Part shown: positions 11,282-11,520 of the stretch, in pieces
How the letters are laid out: every line of letters starts with the position of its first letter
Position numbering within the stretch: position 1 is the stretch's first letter
Origin: Roseburia sp. AM59-24XD
GTDB lineage: Bacteria; Bacillota; Clostridia; Lachnospirales; Lachnospiraceae
Direction of reading: 5' to 3'
Assembly: GCF_003478445.1 (NCBI RefSeq)
Contig: NZ_QUET01000050.1
Coordinates: 1 to 11,520, forward strand
DNA: 11,520 nucleotides
Notes under the pieces: generated by a model
Told to the model about the DNA's origin: nothing
Database searches by the model: none
What the model saw: the letters and a program-made list of their open reading frames with translations, nothing else
Position numbers and translations under genes: made by a program

Positions 11282-11520
11282 ATGTATACAAGCGATGAAA
11301 AGTACGAAGTAATATTGAATAGTGTTGCAGATATTAACATGTCTAACTGGCAAATAACGAAAACACTAGATACCATGACAATGGTAAACAATAAATTTGT
11401 TATTCTTTCTATTATCAACAATTTGCTAAACGAGGGAGTGAATAAAAAAGATATTTTTGTGACAGATAAATCATTTTTGATTTCTACAAATTATAAAACA
11501 TATTTTGAAAAAGGAAAACA
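11282..11520 (+). CDS. Unrecognised protein, N-terminal part (runs off the right edge)
   Basis: Starting at ATG 11282, one base after the membrane-protein stop and 7 bases after AAAGGAG, the frame is open to the window edge (79 codons). It begins MYTSDEKYEVILNSVADINM and continues with LDTMTMVNNKFVILSIINNL and KKDIFVTDKSFLIS. It is soluble-looking, with predicted helices and no signal peptide. I recognise no family or motif. Co-transcription with the membrane protein suggests the two work together. Confidence 0.65.
   Translation, partial: MYTSDEKYEVILNSVADINMSNWQITKTLDTMTMVNNKFVILSIINNLLNEGVNKKDIFVTDKSFLISTNYKTYFEKGK

Overview
The window looks like a low-GC, Gram-positive gut or rumen Firmicute, most likely a member of the Lachnospiraceae. 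The reasons are the strong AGGAGG ribosome sites, SigA-type promoters, a secreted GH43 glycosidase with a Pro/Thr linker and Lys-rich Fn3-like tail, IS1634- and IS982-type transposases, and a YefM/RelE-type module. This is judged from sequence style, not from a database match.

Layout. 1-1914 is AT-rich: a promoter and ribosome site for a divergent gene off the left edge, a Cof-type HAD phosphatase, a Nudix hydrolase, a 30-bp operator-like palindrome, a 59-residue membrane ORF and a small XRE repressor. 1943-5465 is visibly richer in G+C and reads as a carbohydrate-use unit: an AraC-type regulator, then a SigA promoter preceded by two AAGTTGC repeats 21 bp apart, then the secreted GH43 enzyme. 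5548-7478 is a complete IS1634-family element with matched 36-bp ends, inserted just downstream of a good promoter.

7479-8545 is the most interesting part. A strong promoter drives a predicted RNA of about 240 nt made of two 83-nt-spaced modules. Their differences are mostly compensatory in two hairpins. The RNA ends in an intrinsic terminator, directly followed by a gene resembling PBECR4 (barnase/EndoU/colicin/RelE-like) RNases. That order (promoter, repeat RNA, leaky terminator, toxin) is that of type III toxin-antitoxin loci, but with an unexpected toxin family; a tandem riboswitch-type leader is the main alternative. The toxin frame is broken by a single-base shift.

8546-9959 is the wreck of an integrative element: integrase-arm-like repeats, a terminator, a truncated tyrosine integrase on the minus strand, and a truncated IS982 transposase on the plus strand meeting it head to head. 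10056-10690 is a decayed YefM/RelE toxin-antitoxin pair. 10904-11520 holds a frameshifted small membrane protein and the start of an unrecognised protein that runs off the right edge. From about 7.9 kb onward several genes carry one-base shifts at homopolymers, so either this is a decaying mobile-element graveyard or the assembly has indel errors there.
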